Shown here in pieces: positions 1 to 8,118 of a stretch of 64,000 nucleotides of DNA. The stretch comes from CAVVUC01 sp963751395 (GTDB lineage Bacteria; Verrucomicrobiota; Verrucomicrobiia; Chthoniobacterales; Chthoniobacteraceae), in the NCBI GenBank assembly GCA_963751395.1, contig CAVVUC010000001.1, positions 434,001 through 498,000 of the forward strand. Reading direction: 5' to 3'. Made by a program: the position numbers and the translations under genes. The notes beneath the pieces are model-generated. The model was not told the origin of the DNA and made no database searches. It saw nothing but the letters and a program-made list of their open reading frames with translations. Position 1 is the stretch's first letter. Every line of letters starts with the position of its first letter.

Positions 1-8
1 AACGACCG

Positions 9-131
9 ATGACGCCGGAGGAATTGGGCAAACTCGCAGAGCAACTGGCTGGCGAGAGCGACCCGCAGCGCGCGCGCGCGTTGATGCAAGAGATGACAGT
101 TGGCTTCTACGGCGAGGATCCGGATGCCTGA
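9..131 (+). CDS. small hypothetical protein, possibly 5'-partial
   Basis: Reading ATG at 9 gives a 40-aa acidic, helix-prone peptide (starts MTPEELGKLAEQLAGES, ends GEDPDA). No in-frame stop lies between the window edge and this ATG, so the true start may be outside the window. Its stop overlaps the ATG of the next gene by 8 nt, which suggests translational coupling of the two small proteins. A pair of tiny overlapping genes would fit an antitoxin/toxin or regulatory pair, but no family is recognised and that is only a guess. Confidence 0.4.
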   Translation: MTPEELGKLAEQLAGESDPQRARALMQEMTVGFYGEDPDA

Positions 132-369
132 AGTGCGGCGTCGCCAACTGCCGAACGCGCTCTACCAGCATTTGCTCCTGCGAATCCGTGAGCGCACGAT
201 CTCGCCGGACCAGCTCGTCTTGTTTGCTGCGTGGCTCGATACGGAGCCCGAAGTGCCGACGGGAAAATGGTTCAAACGCTTCCCTGGCATGATCGCCTGC
301 GGCGAGGGCGAACTGGTGAAGACGTTTCTGAGGTTGGGGCAAGCCCCTGCCGGTGACGAGATACGATAG
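124..369 (+). CDS. small hypothetical protein
   Basis: An 81-aa protein starting MPEVRRRQLPNALYQHLL. The ATG at 124 is chosen because it overlaps the stop of the upstream 40-aa frame; an earlier in-frame codon at 100 would overlap that gene more. The sequence is mixed basic/hydrophobic with a WFKRFPGM stretch and no transmembrane segment. No domain is recognised. Its place directly behind another tiny ORF suggests a two-gene unit. Confidence 0.5.
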   Translation: MPEVRRRQLPNALYQHLLLRIRERTISPDQLVLFAAWLDTEPEVPTGKWFKRFPGMIACGEGELVKTFLRLGQAPAGDEIR

Positions 370-450
370 GATTGCTTTTTTGGGCCTGAATTGTGGACAT
401 GGGTAATGCTTGCCGCAGGCGCCGCCCCGCTCCCCGCCTCGGGATGATCG

Positions 451-1863
451 CTACCTCTTGATCGGCTCAACGACCGCAGGATTTGTCATTGCGAGGGGAT
501 CGAGCACTTTCCTCAGTTCATCCTCGGGGAGGACGTGCTTTTGCCGGCAGATTTCGCGGACGGTTCTGCCGGTCTTCGCACTTTCCTTCGCGATCTCGGC
601 GGCGCGGTCGTAACCGATGATCGGAGCGAGCGCCGTGACCATTGCCATGCTGTGTTCCACGAGATCGGTGCAGCGCGTTCTGTTTGCGACGATGCCGGCC
701 ACGCAATACTCGCGGAAGATCATCACCGCGTTGGTCATGAGCCGGATGCTCTCCAGAATGTTGTAAGCCAGCACGGGCATCATGGTGTTGAGTTCGAAAT
801 TCCCATTCGCACCGCCCCAGGTGACCGTTGCGTCGTTGCCGATGACCTGCACGCAAACCTGCATCAGCGCTTCGCTCATCACAGGGTTGACCTTGCCGGG
901 CATGATGGAACTTCCGGGCTGCGTCTCCGGCAGCATGATTTCGCCGATGCCACATCTCGGACCGCTGCCGAGCCAGCGGATGTCGTTGGCGATTTTGAAA
1001 AGGCTCACCGCGATCGTTTTCAACTGTCCGCTTGCCTGCACGAGCCCGTCCTGCGCCGCCTGCGCCTCGAAGTGGTTGCGCGCCTCGCGAAACGCGATGC
1101 CGGTCCTGTTCCAAAGATGGTGCATCACTTTGCCGGGGAACGCCGGGTGACAGTTCAAGCCGGTGCCGACCGCCGTGCCGCCGAGCGCAAGTTCCTCGAT
1201 CGCGGAGATGGCGTTGCCCACTCGGAGCTTGGCGTGTTCGATCTGCTTCGCGTAACCGCTGAACTCCTGTCCGAGCCGGATCGGCGTCGCGTCCATGAGA
1301 TGCGTCCGGCCGATTTTGATCACGTCCCAGAACTCCAGCGTCTTGCGCTCAAGCGCGCCGTGCAGATCTCCGAGAGCGGGCATGAGATGGCCGCGGAGCG
1401 ATTCGCCGACGGCAATGTGGATCGCGCTCGGGATCACGTCATTGCTCGACTGGCCCATGTTCACGTGGTCGTTCGGATGCACCGGATCCTTGGAGCCGAT
1501 CGGCTTGTGCGCAAGCTGCGAGCAACGATTGGCGATCACTTCGTTGGCGTTCATGTTCGTGCTCGTGCCTGAGCCGGTCTGGAAGACATCGACGGGAAAA
1601 TGCGCGTCGAGTTTTCCTTCGATGACCTCCTCTGCGGCCTGCGAGATGAGCGTGACCCGATCTTCGTCGAGCTTTCCAATTTCGAAGTTCGCTTCAGCCG
1701 CCGCCCATTTGACCAGGCCGAGCGCGCGAATGAATTCGCGGGGAAACCGGTATCCGCTGATCGGAAAATTCAGCACCGCACGCTGAGTGGATGCTCCGTA
1801 GAGCGCGTCTGAGGGCACTTCCATCGTGCCCATCGAGTCTTTTTCAGTTCTTTGGGGGGGCAT
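451..1863 (-). CDS. fumC: class II fumarate hydratase (fumarase C)
   Basis: Cytosolic iron-independent fumarase of the TCA cycle, interconverting fumarate and L-malate. The 470-aa length is normal for the family. The N-terminus EKDSMGTMEVPSDALYGAST and the signature loop GSSIMPGKVNP (catalytic serine loop) are clear, as is the TGSGTSTNMNANEV segment of the substrate site. The start at 1863 gives the usual FumC N-terminus. The gene is last in a minus-strand run; sdhC, another TCA gene, begins at the other end of the window but is unconnected. Confidence 0.96.
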   Translation of the reverse strand: MPPQRTEKDSMGTMEVPSDALYGASTQRAVLNFPISGYRFPREFIRALGLVKWAAAEANFEIGKLDEDRVTLISQAAEEVIEGKLDAHFPVDVFQTGSGTSTNMNANEVIANRCSQLAHKPIGSKDPVHPNDHVNMGQSSNDVIPSAIHIAVGESLRGHLMPALGDLHGALERKTLEFWDVIKIGRTHLMDATPIRLGQEFSGYAKQIEHAKLRVGNAISAIEELALGGTAVGTGLNCHPAFPGKVMHHLWNRTGIAFREARNHFEAQAAQDGLVQASGQLKTIAVSLFKIANDIRWLGSGPRCGIGEIMLPETQPGSSIMPGKVNPVMSEALMQVCVQVIGNDATVTWGGANGNFELNTMMPVLAYNILESIRLMTNAVMIFREYCVAGIVANRTRCTDLVEHSMAMVTALAPIIGYDRAAEIAKESAKTGRTVREICRQKHVLPEDELRKVLDPLAMTNPAVVEPIKR

Positions 1864-1912
1864 GGAGACAGCTTAGGCGCTGCCTCCGTTCATGCACGCC
1901 AAATTTTTTCGG

Positions 1913-2557
1913 CTAATGCCGTCCGTTGCCGTTGACCTTGTGTCCGTTTCCGTTCCCGTTTCCATTCGCATTTCCGTTCTTGTGGCCGTTCAGGGCCTGT
2001 TTGTAGAAAACGGTCACGAACATCGGCGGGATGTTTTGCAGGCAATACTCGGACTCGGCTCTGGGAAAAACCGTTGCGTGCTGACGCAATTCGTTGGTCA
2101 CCTGGTAGATGATGAATGCGGAGTCCGGTTTCGGAGCCAGCGCGTCGAAGGTCTTCTGCAGGAGCGCCCGCTTCTTGTTGATCTCCATCGTGCTGAAGGG
2201 GATTCCGGAAACGACGTAATCACAGAGGCCGATGCCCCGCGATTCGAGTTCATCGGGAAGGCCGTTCGCGTCGCCGTTGACGACCATGATGCGCGGGTCG
2301 TTCCTGAACTGGTGGCGCAGATGGTTCGCAAGCTCCGGGTCCAGCTCAAACAGAAGCAGTTTCGAGTCCGCATGCATGCGCTTCACGATCTCTCGCGTGT
2401 GGCAGCCTTCGCCGGGGCCATACTCCGCGATCACGCGCGGTTTCGAAAAATCGAACTTGCCCGATACGCGGTTGATGAGCGCCTTCGAACTTGGAACGAT
2501 CGAAGCCACCTGCATGGGCCGCTGTAAGAATCTCTTAAAAAATAGTGTTGCGCTCAT
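1913..2557 (-). CDS. PmtA-like phospholipid N-methyltransferase (class I SAM-dependent)
   Basis: A 214-aa SAM-dependent methyltransferase. An amphipathic N-terminus (MSATLFFKRFLQRPMQ) resembles the membrane-binding helix of PmtA enzymes. Motif I is IAEYGPGEGCHT, the acidic residue after strand 2 is in LLLFELD, and VSGIPFSTM resembles the SGLP motif of phosphatidylethanolamine methyltransferases. KsgA-type rRNA dimethylases are the alternative, but they carry an NxPY motif. The ATG at 2557 was chosen because the longer frame runs into the upstream gene. The last ~25 residues are an unusual Asn/Gly-rich tail encoded by hexameric DNA repeats. Confidence 0.75.
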   Translation of the reverse strand: MSATLFFKRFLQRPMQVASIVPSSKALINRVSGKFDFSKPRVIAEYGPGEGCHTREIVKRMHADSKLLLFELDPELANHLRHQFRNDPRIMVVNGDANGLPDELESRGIGLCDYVVSGIPFSTMEINKKRALLQKTFDALAPKPDSAFIIYQVTNELRQHATVFPRAESEYCLQNIPPMFVTVFYKQALNGHKNGNANGNGNGNGHKVNGNGRH

Positions 2558-2631
2558 GGGACGTTTTTTCTGCGAAGTGCGAACTATGGCCTTTGTTCCG
2601 GGATTGTCCAGCATTCGATATTCGGCGGCTG

Positions 2632-3309
2632 TCACTCGCGCCGCGTCACGATTTCGAACGATTGCTTGTGTTTGACGATGCTGTTCTCCGGCGCCACGCC
2701 CCGCCATTGCGTGCCCGGATAAAGGATCGAGTCGCGTCCGATGATCGAGCCGGGGCTGAGCACTGAGTTGCAGCCGATCTCCGCGCGGTCGCCGACGATC
2801 GCTCCGAATTTTTTCAGACCGGTCGGAATCAATCCGCTCTTTCCAGTGACGACGATTTCGCCCCGATCGAGTTTCACGTTCGAGAGAATAACCCCCGCGC
2901 CGAGGTGGCTCTTGTAGCCGAGGATTGAATCGCCGACGTAGTTGAAATGCGGGATCTGCGCCTCGTCAAAGAGGATGCAGTTCTTGAACTCGCACGAATT
3001 GCCGAGCACCGCGCCGTTGCCGACGATCACGTTCTCGCGAATGTAGCAGCCGTTGCGAATCTCGCAGCCTTCGCCGATCCACGCCGGGCCTTTGATCATG
3101 GCACCGTGCTCGATCGTGGTGCCCTGGCCGATGAAAACGGCCCCGCTCACAAACGGTTTTCCGATCAATCGCCCCTCGATGCCGGGCTTCAGGCGAAATT
3201 GCAGGTAGCTTGGAATCTGTCTCAGCGCCTCCCACACCTGCGTGAGATTCTCAAACAGCTTGCGGTGATCGGTATGATCAAGGTCGAGGTATTTTTCGGG
3301 TGAAAACAT
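2632..3309 (-). CDS. left-handed beta-helix (hexapeptide repeat) transferase-like protein
   Basis: A 225-aa protein whose central part is a series of imperfect hexapeptide repeats (for example GTTIEHGAMIKGPAWIGEG and NCILFDEA), the left-handed beta-helix fold of GlmU C-termini and sugar O-acyltransferases. No nucleotidyltransferase domain precedes it, so it resembles the stand-alone GlmU-like proteins often annotated UDP-GlcNAc diphosphorylase-like. The start at MFSPEKYLDLDHTDH (3309) is preferred; the upstream extension would be encoded by a heptad repeat array. Substrate unknown. Confidence 0.7.
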   Translation of the reverse strand: MFSPEKYLDLDHTDHRKLFENLTQVWEALRQIPSYLQFRLKPGIEGRLIGKPFVSGAVFIGQGTTIEHGAMIKGPAWIGEGCEIRNGCYIRENVIVGNGAVLGNSCEFKNCILFDEAQIPHFNYVGDSILGYKSHLGAGVILSNVKLDRGEIVVTGKSGLIPTGLKKFGAIVGDRAEIGCNSVLSPGSIIGRDSILYPGTQWRGVAPENSIVKHKQSFEIVTRRE

Positions 3310-3324
3310 GCCGCAGTCGATTTC

Positions 3325-3352
3325 GGAATTTGGATTTTGGATTTTGGATTGG
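3325..3352 (+). repeat. heptad array (GGA-N4)x4, TTTTGGA type
   Basis: GGA occurs exactly every 7 nt at 3325, 3332, 3339 and 3346, with T-rich spacers, just upstream of the beta-helix gene start and downstream of cysS. It belongs to a family of six similar arrays in this window. Confidence 0.7.
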
Positions 3353-3371
3353 CGAGTGGAAAAGACGGAAC

Positions 3372-4783
3372 TCAGCCGACGCGCGTCCATTTCTGTCCAT
3401 CCTTCGTATCTTTCACCTGCCAGCCGAGTGCCGCGATTCTGTCGCGAAGCTCGTCGCTTTTTTTCCACTCCTTCGCCTCGCGCGCCTGCTTGCGTTCTTC
3501 GAGCAACGCCAGTATCTCGACGGGAATCTCGACGGCATCGGGTTCAAATCGCAGCACGCCGTTGATTTGGTCCCACCATGCGAGAAGCGCCTGCGCATCG
3601 GCGGCGGACAGCGCGCTTTGGTCGAGCAGGCGGTTCGATTCGCGGATGACATCAAACAGGTGGCCGAGCGCGCCGGAGATATTGAGGTCGTCGTCGAGTG
3701 CGTTGGCGAAGCCGTCTTGCGACTTGGCGATCTGGCTGTCTGGCGACGTCCGGCTTTCCGCATTCCGCGTTCCGCATTCCGCAATCCTCCCCGCCCACTC
3801 ATCAATCCGCTGCAATGCGGCCCGCGCACCCGCCAGTCCGTCGAAGGTAAAGTTCAAAGGCAGCCGGTAATTCACCGAGATCAACGCGTACCGCACCTCG
3901 CGCCCCGTCCAACCTTTCGCGAGCAGATCGCGCAGCGTGAAAAAATTGCCGAGCGACTTCGCCATCTTCTGCCCTTCCACCATCAGGTGCGCGCAATGCA
4001 GCCAGTAGCGCACGAATCGCTCGCCCGTGCAGCACTCCGATCTGGGCGATCTCGGCCTCGTGGTGCGGAAAAATGTTGTCCACGCCGCCGCAATGAATGT
4101 CGATCTGCGGTCCGAGAATGCGCCGTCGCCATCGCGCTGCACTCGATGTGCCAGCCGGGCCGTCCGCGTCCCCAGGGAGAATCCCACGCGACATCGCCGT
4201 CGGCTTCGTCCCACGCTTTCCAGAGCGCGAAGTCGCCGATGCTTTCCTTTTCGTATTCGTCGCTCCGCACGCGGCCGCTGGGGCGCAACTCGTCCAGATT
4301 CAGATGCGCGAGTTTTCCGTAGTCGGGAAATGTGCTCAGTCGAAAATAAACCGATTTGTCATCCGCCTGATACGCAAAGCCGCGATCAACCAGCAGCGCG
4401 ATCATCTCGATCATTCGCGCGATGTGCCGAGGGTCGGTGGCGGCGGGGAAATGCTGCGCCGGCTTGATGCGCAGCGTTTTTAGATCTTCGAAAAAGGCTT
4501 GCTTGAACTGCTGTGTGAACTCGCCGAGCGGTTTGCCGGCTTGCCTGCAGCCGCGAATCGTCTTGTCGTCCACGTCGGTGAGGTTCATCACGCGCTCGAC
4601 CTGATATCCGCGCAATTCTAGGTGACGCTGCAACAAGTCCTCGAACACATAAGCGCGAAAATTGCCGATGTGGGCGTGATTGTAAACCGTCGGCCCGCAC
4701 GTGTACATCTTCACGACCGGCGGAGAGACCGGATCGAACGTCTCCAGCTCGCGCGACCACGTATTGAGAAAACGGATCGCCAT
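3372..4783 (-). pseudogene. cysS: cysteinyl-tRNA synthetase, interrupted by two +1 frameshifts (or sequencing errors)
   Basis: Charges tRNA-Cys with cysteine. The first frame (from 4783) carries MYTCGPTVYNHAHIGNFRAY, with the zinc-binding Cys and a HIGH-type HIGN motif. It runs to ECSAMAT, then the frame changes near 4119-4123. A short middle frame reads ILGPQIDIHCGGVDNIFPHH. A second change near 4038-4042 leads to GERFVRYWLH, KMAKS (the KMSKS motif) and the C-terminal domain. Each shift is explained by one extra base. Every catalytic motif survives, so an assembly error in an essential gene is as plausible as real decay. An extra in-frame segment (GTRNAES and neighbours) is encoded by a heptad array at 3757-3787. 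It lies 1 nt downstream of ispF. Confidence 0.85.
3757..3787 (+). repeat. heptad array (TCC-N4)x5 inside cysS
   Basis: TCC recurs every 7 nt at 3757, 3764, 3771, 3778 and 3785 with spacers such as GCAT and GCGT. On the cysS coding strand this is (GGA-N4)n. It is translated in frame as an extra segment of the synthetase rather than breaking it. Confidence 0.75.
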
Positions 4784-4784
4784 T

Positions 4785-5261
4785 TTATTTCACTTCAACG
4801 CTCGCCACTGCCATCGCCGCGATGCCCTCGGCCCGTCCGATAAATCCAAGCATCTCGTTCGTCGTCGCCTTGATGCCGATTCGCTTCGCCGGAACCTGCA
4901 AGGCGTCGGCGATATTCACCCGCATCGCCTCCGAGCGCGGTCCGATCTTCGGGGCCTCGGCAATCAATGTCGCATCGACATTCAGCACGCTCGCGCCGTT
5001 GGCTTCGAGAATGTCGCGGACTCTTTTCAAAATCTCGATGCTGCTGATGCCGCGAATCGTTTGATCGGTATTTGGAAAGTGAAAACCAATATCCTTTTCC
5101 CCGATTGCGCCGAGCAGTGCATCCGCGATCGCGTGGCATAAGACATCGGCATCGGAGTGCCCTTCCAGTCCCAGGGTGTGCGTGATCTCAACTCCGCCGA
5201 GGATGAGCTTCCGGTCGGGCACCAGGCGATGAACGTCGTAACCAATTCCAACGAGATTCAT
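4785..5261 (-). CDS. ispF: 2-C-methyl-D-erythritol 2,4-cyclodiphosphate synthase
   Basis: MEP-pathway enzyme converting CDP-ME 2-phosphate to MEcPP with loss of CMP, feeding isoprenoids and so the hopanoids made by genes at 21-24 kb. The 158-aa length matches the family. Metal ligands are visible in GYDVHRL near the N-terminus (D8, H10) and His near LGLEGHSDADV. The conserved GSDADVL-like and PNTDQ segments, and ATTNEMLGFIGRAEGIAAMA at the C-terminus, fit. The ATG at 5261 gives the canonical start; the longer frame would overlap suhB. It lies 8 nt after suhB. Confidence 0.95.
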   Translation of the reverse strand: MNLVGIGYDVHRLVPDRKLILGGVEITHTLGLEGHSDADVLCHAIADALLGAIGEKDIGFHFPNTDQTIRGISSIEILKRVRDILEANGASVLNVDATLIAEAPKIGPRSEAMRVNIADALQVPAKRIGIKATTNEMLGFIGRAEGIAAMAVASVEVK

Positions 5262-5269
5262 AAAGCAAA

Positions 5270-6016
5270 TTAGAGACTGAGATCGATCCTGCCGCTTGAT
5301 GCGACGATGGAAAGTTTGTTTGGGTTGTCCACGCGCTCGCTCAATTCCACGCGACCGCCCGCGGATTCCACGAGGATTTTTCCCGCAGCAATGTCCCACA
5401 GGCTCACCGACTGCTCGATGTAAGCGTCGAGCCGTCCGCACGCCACGTAAGCCATGTCGAGCGCGGCGCTGCCCATGAGCCGGCATTTGCGCGCCTTGTA
5501 AACCATCTTCTCAAACAGCGGCAGACCGGAGTCGATGGTTGTTTTCGTTTTTGAAAAACCGACCGACAGAATCGCTTCGCCGATCACGCTCCGCGAACTG
5601 ACGGCGCACGGCCTGTCGTTCAGCAGCGGCGTTTGTCCCTTCTCAACTTTCCAAAGTTCGTTGCGAATCGGATCGTAGATGACGCCGAGAATGATTTCCC
5701 CGCGCTGACGCAGCGCGATCGACACGCAGAAGTGCGGGACGTTGTAGAAATAGTTCACGGTGCCGTCGATCGGATCGACGATCCATTGAAACTCGCCGCT
5801 TTGGTTTCCGGTGATCCCTTCCTCGCCGTAGATCGCGTGATCGGGAAAGCGGTCGAGAATGAGTCTGGTGATGAGTTCCTGCGAGCGAACATCGAGGTCC
5901 AGCTTGATGTCATGGGCTTCCAGCGACGACACCTGCAATTGCTTTCCAAAGTTTTCGCGCAGGAGCCGGCCCGCCTGCCGCGCGGCTTCAACGGCGGTTT
6001 CGAGTAAGTTGGTCAT
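5270..6016 (-). CDS. suhB: inositol monophosphatase family protein
   Basis: A 248-aa Mg-dependent sugar phosphatase of the IMPase/SuhB family, hydrolysing myo-inositol-1-phosphate or related phosphomonoesters. Metal-binding motifs are visible: GEEG (Glu), WIVDPIDGTVNY, and the C-terminal WDIAAGKILVESAGG. The family can also act on histidinol phosphate or NADP, and the substrate cannot be told from sequence. It begins the minus-strand run suhB-ispF-cysS and follows the terminator of the Lys-rich gene. Confidence 0.88.
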   Translation of the reverse strand: MTNLLETAVEAARQAGRLLRENFGKQLQVSSLEAHDIKLDLDVRSQELITRLILDRFPDHAIYGEEGITGNQSGEFQWIVDPIDGTVNYFYNVPHFCVSIALRQRGEIILGVIYDPIRNELWKVEKGQTPLLNDRPCAVSSRSVIGEAILSVGFSKTKTTIDSGLPLFEKMVYKARKCRLMGSAALDMAYVACGRLDAYIEQSVSLWDIAAGKILVESAGGRVELSERVDNPNKLSIVASSGRIDLSL

Positions 6017-6043
6017 GTGGATTGGTGATCTGACAAAAAGAAA

Positions 6044-6070
6044 TGGGAGGAGAATTAAATTCTCCTCCCA
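6044..6070 (-). terminator. Rho-independent terminator
   Basis: A perfect 13-bp inverted repeat (TGGGAGGAGAATT and its complement, 1 nt between arms) lies 27 nt past the stop of the Lys-rich mini-gene. It is followed on the minus strand by TTTCTTTTTG. Confidence 0.85.
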
Positions 6071-6096
6071 CTGTTAAAGTGAACGATGAAAAAGAA

Positions 6097-6213
6097 CTAT
6101 TTCTTTTTCTTCGCTGGTGCTTTTTTAGCCGGAGCGGCTTTCTTTGCTACTGGTTTTTTCTTCGCGGCCAATTTCTTGACCGGAGCTTTTTTCGCTACTT
6201 TCTTAGCGGGCAT
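6097..6213 (-). CDS. Lys/Ala/Pro-rich histone H1-like mini-protein
   Basis: A 38-aa gene. The product starts MPAKKVAKKAPVKKLAAKK and ends in four lysines; more than 40 percent of residues are Lys, the rest mainly Ala and Pro. This is the composition of histone H1-like or nucleoid-associated tails. A strong Shine-Dalgarno-like AGGGGGG lies just upstream of the ATG, and a clean terminator follows the stop, so a dedicated transcript is likely. DNA or RNA binding is inferred only from charge. Confidence 0.75.
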   Translation of the reverse strand: MPAKKVAKKAPVKKLAAKKKPVAKKAAPAKKAPAKKKK

Positions 6214-6321
6214 GGACAATCCCCCCTTTCGATCCGCAGTTGCGGTGGATGAGAAATTTTTGTGAGATCAGCATCGAGTATCGATCTGTTTGTGTCTGAG
6301 TAGTGAACAATGATTTGTTCG

Positions 6322-6960
6322 TCAACGGTTTTTTGCGAGTTGCTCAAAAGTTTTCACCAGTTTTTTTGCGAGCGCTGTTTTTTTCTCACGCGCAAGCGTC
6401 TCGATGGTTCCGTCTTTGAAAAACAAGGCCAGTTCGTTGTCATCGCTCTCGAACCCAGTATCCATGCGGCTTACGTCGTTGCCAACGATCGCATCGCAGT
6501 TTTTTTCGCGCAGCTTTTTTTGTGCGTTTTCAAAGAGCGATTCTGTTTCCGCCGCGAATCCAACGATGACGATTTTTTTTTGCGGACGTTTGATCGATGA
6601 CAAAATATCGCGCGTTGGTTCGAGCACGATTTGCATCGCCGCGTTTTGTTTTTTGATTTTCTGCGGCGAATAATTCGCGGGTTTGTAATCCGCCGGCGCG
6701 GCGCTCATCACGAGCAAATCAACTTCGGCGATGTGTTCTTGAACCGCGTCGAACATCTCGTCGCACGTCGTGATCGCGACCAGGTGCGCCAGCGCGGGAG
6801 GCTGCAGACAGACGGGGCCGCTCACAAGAATGACCTCGTGCCCGGCATCGAGCGCGGCTTGCGCAATCGCGTATCCCATTTTTCCCGACGAGCGGTTGCT
6901 GATGAAGCGCACGGGATCAATTGCCTCGCGCGTGGGTCCGGCGGTGATCAGTAGTTTCAT
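6322..6960 (-). CDS. coaB: phosphopantothenate-cysteine ligase (CoaB half of split CoaBC)
   Basis: Second of the two CoA-biosynthesis activities usually fused in Dfp/CoaBC. The 212-aa product begins MKLLITAGPTREAIDPVRFI and contains NRSSGKMGYAIA (dinucleotide fold), SAAPADYKP and KIKK, the conserved lysine region of CoaB. The ATG at 6960 overlaps the coaC stop in ATGA, so translation is coupled and the split is genuine. The C-terminal Lys-rich region is low in conservation. It is the last gene of yicC-gmk-coaC-coaB. Confidence 0.93.
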   Translation of the reverse strand: MKLLITAGPTREAIDPVRFISNRSSGKMGYAIAQAALDAGHEVILVSGPVCLQPPALAHLVAITTCDEMFDAVQEHIAEVDLLVMSAAPADYKPANYSPQKIKKQNAAMQIVLEPTRDILSSIKRPQKKIVIVGFAAETESLFENAQKKLREKNCDAIVGNDVSRMDTGFESDDNELALFFKDGTIETLAREKKTALAKKLVKTFEQLAKNR

Positions 6961-7508
6961 TTCAGCGCCAGAATTTCTTCCGCGCTCGTCACGATGTCGT
7001 CCACATTCCAAAGCCGCCCGATGCCTTCGTATCCGCACGCGAGCATTCCCTCCTCGGGTCCGATGAAATGAACTCCGCGCGATTTGAGTTTCTCGACGTT
7101 TTCCTTCGTCGCGGGATGCAGCCACATCTTTCCGTTCATCGCGGGGGCGATGAGCATCGGTGCGAGCGTCGCGAGCGCAATCTCCGTGAGCGGATTGCCG
7201 GCGAGTCCGCATGCCAGTTCGGCGAGGATGTTCGCGGTCGCCGGTGCGATCAGCAGAAGATCGGCGCGGTCGGCGAGGTCGATGTGGCCGGGGCGCCAGC
7301 CTTCCTTTTCGCCAAACACGCTGGTCATCACCGGATTCTTCGAGAGCGTTTGGAAAGTAAGTGGCGTCACGAACTCCTGCGCGCCGTGCGTCATCACGAC
7401 GAAAATCGTATGGCCCCGCTTTACCAGCTTGCTCACGAGATCGGCGGCTTTGTAAGCGGCGATCGATCCTGTGACTCCGACGATGATCGTTTTGCCTTGA
7501 TCACTCAT
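6957..7508 (-). CDS. coaC: phosphopantothenoylcysteine decarboxylase (CoaC half of split CoaBC)
   Basis: FMN-dependent flavoprotein decarboxylating phosphopantothenoylcysteine to 4'-phosphopantetheine in CoA synthesis. The 183-aa protein shows the catalytic His in GHIDLADRADLLLIAPATAN, the PAMNGKMW motif and the substrate-clamp Cys in LACGYEGIGR. The gene starts within the last 8 nt of gmk and ends in a 4-nt overlap with coaB. In most bacteria CoaC and CoaB are one polypeptide. Confidence 0.93.
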   Translation of the reverse strand: MSDQGKTIIVGVTGSIAAYKAADLVSKLVKRGHTIFVVMTHGAQEFVTPLTFQTLSKNPVMTSVFGEKEGWRPGHIDLADRADLLLIAPATANILAELACGLAGNPLTEIALATLAPMLIAPAMNGKMWLHPATKENVEKLKSRGVHFIGPEEGMLACGYEGIGRLWNVDDIVTSAEEILALK

Positions 7509-8118
7509 TTTCGAGATTCAATTTCCAACGTGCGCTGGCGCATCGCTCGGCTTGCATGATTGCGCGGAACCTCGCCAGGTCCTCCTCCGCGGTTCCGCTC
7601 AGGATCGTGTAGCGATAATCCTTCCAGTGCTGCATTTCCGTGGCGGCGTTTCGGATGCGCACTTCGAACATCTCCGGTGTTTCCGTTCCGCGCTTGGCAA
7701 GTCGCCTGCGCAGTTCCTCGATATTTGGGGCGGTTAGAAACACATCCACGAGATCATCGCGCAGAGCCTCTTTGCATTGCTTGCGGATCATCGCCGCGCC
7801 CTGGATGTCCACATCGATCAGCACGTCGATTCCGTTCTCGAGATTCCGTGTCACCATTTCGCGCAGTGTGCCGTAATGATTGCGATGGACGATCGCGTGC
7901 TCAAGGAACTCGTCGTTTGCAAGTCGTCGTTTGAATTCATCCTCGGACAAAAAGTGATAGTCACGTCCGTCGATCTCGCCGGGCCGTGGCTCGCGCGTCG
8001 TGCAGGAGATCGAATAAACAAAGTCCGGATTTTTCCGCAGTTCGTCGAGCAGTGTGGTTTTACCGGCACCGGACGGCCCCGAAATGACAAACAAGATGCC
8101 CTTGCGTTCGGCGGTCAT
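7501..8118 (-). CDS. gmk: guanylate kinase
   Basis: Phosphorylates GMP to GDP. The 205-aa product starts MTAERKGILFVISGPSGAGK with the P-loop GPSGAGKTTL. GMP-binding SISCTTREPRPGEIDGRDYHF follows, and DVDIQGA is the Walker B-like region. The ATG at 8118 overlaps the yicC stop in ATGA, which fixes the start. The usual neighbour rpoZ (RNA polymerase omega) is missing between gmk and coaC. Confidence 0.96.
   Translation of the reverse strand: MTAERKGILFVISGPSGAGKTTLLDELRKNPDFVYSISCTTREPRPGEIDGRDYHFLSEDEFKRRLANDEFLEHAIVHRNHYGTLREMVTRNLENGIDVLIDVDIQGAAMIRKQCKEALRDDLVDVFLTAPNIEELRRRLAKRGTETPEMFEVRIRNAATEMQHWKDYRYTILSGTAEEDLARFRAIMQAERCASARWKLNLENE

Noticed and set aside
535..1572. 345-codon plus-strand frame opposite fumC
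   Set aside because: Shadow of fumC with no signal or domain.
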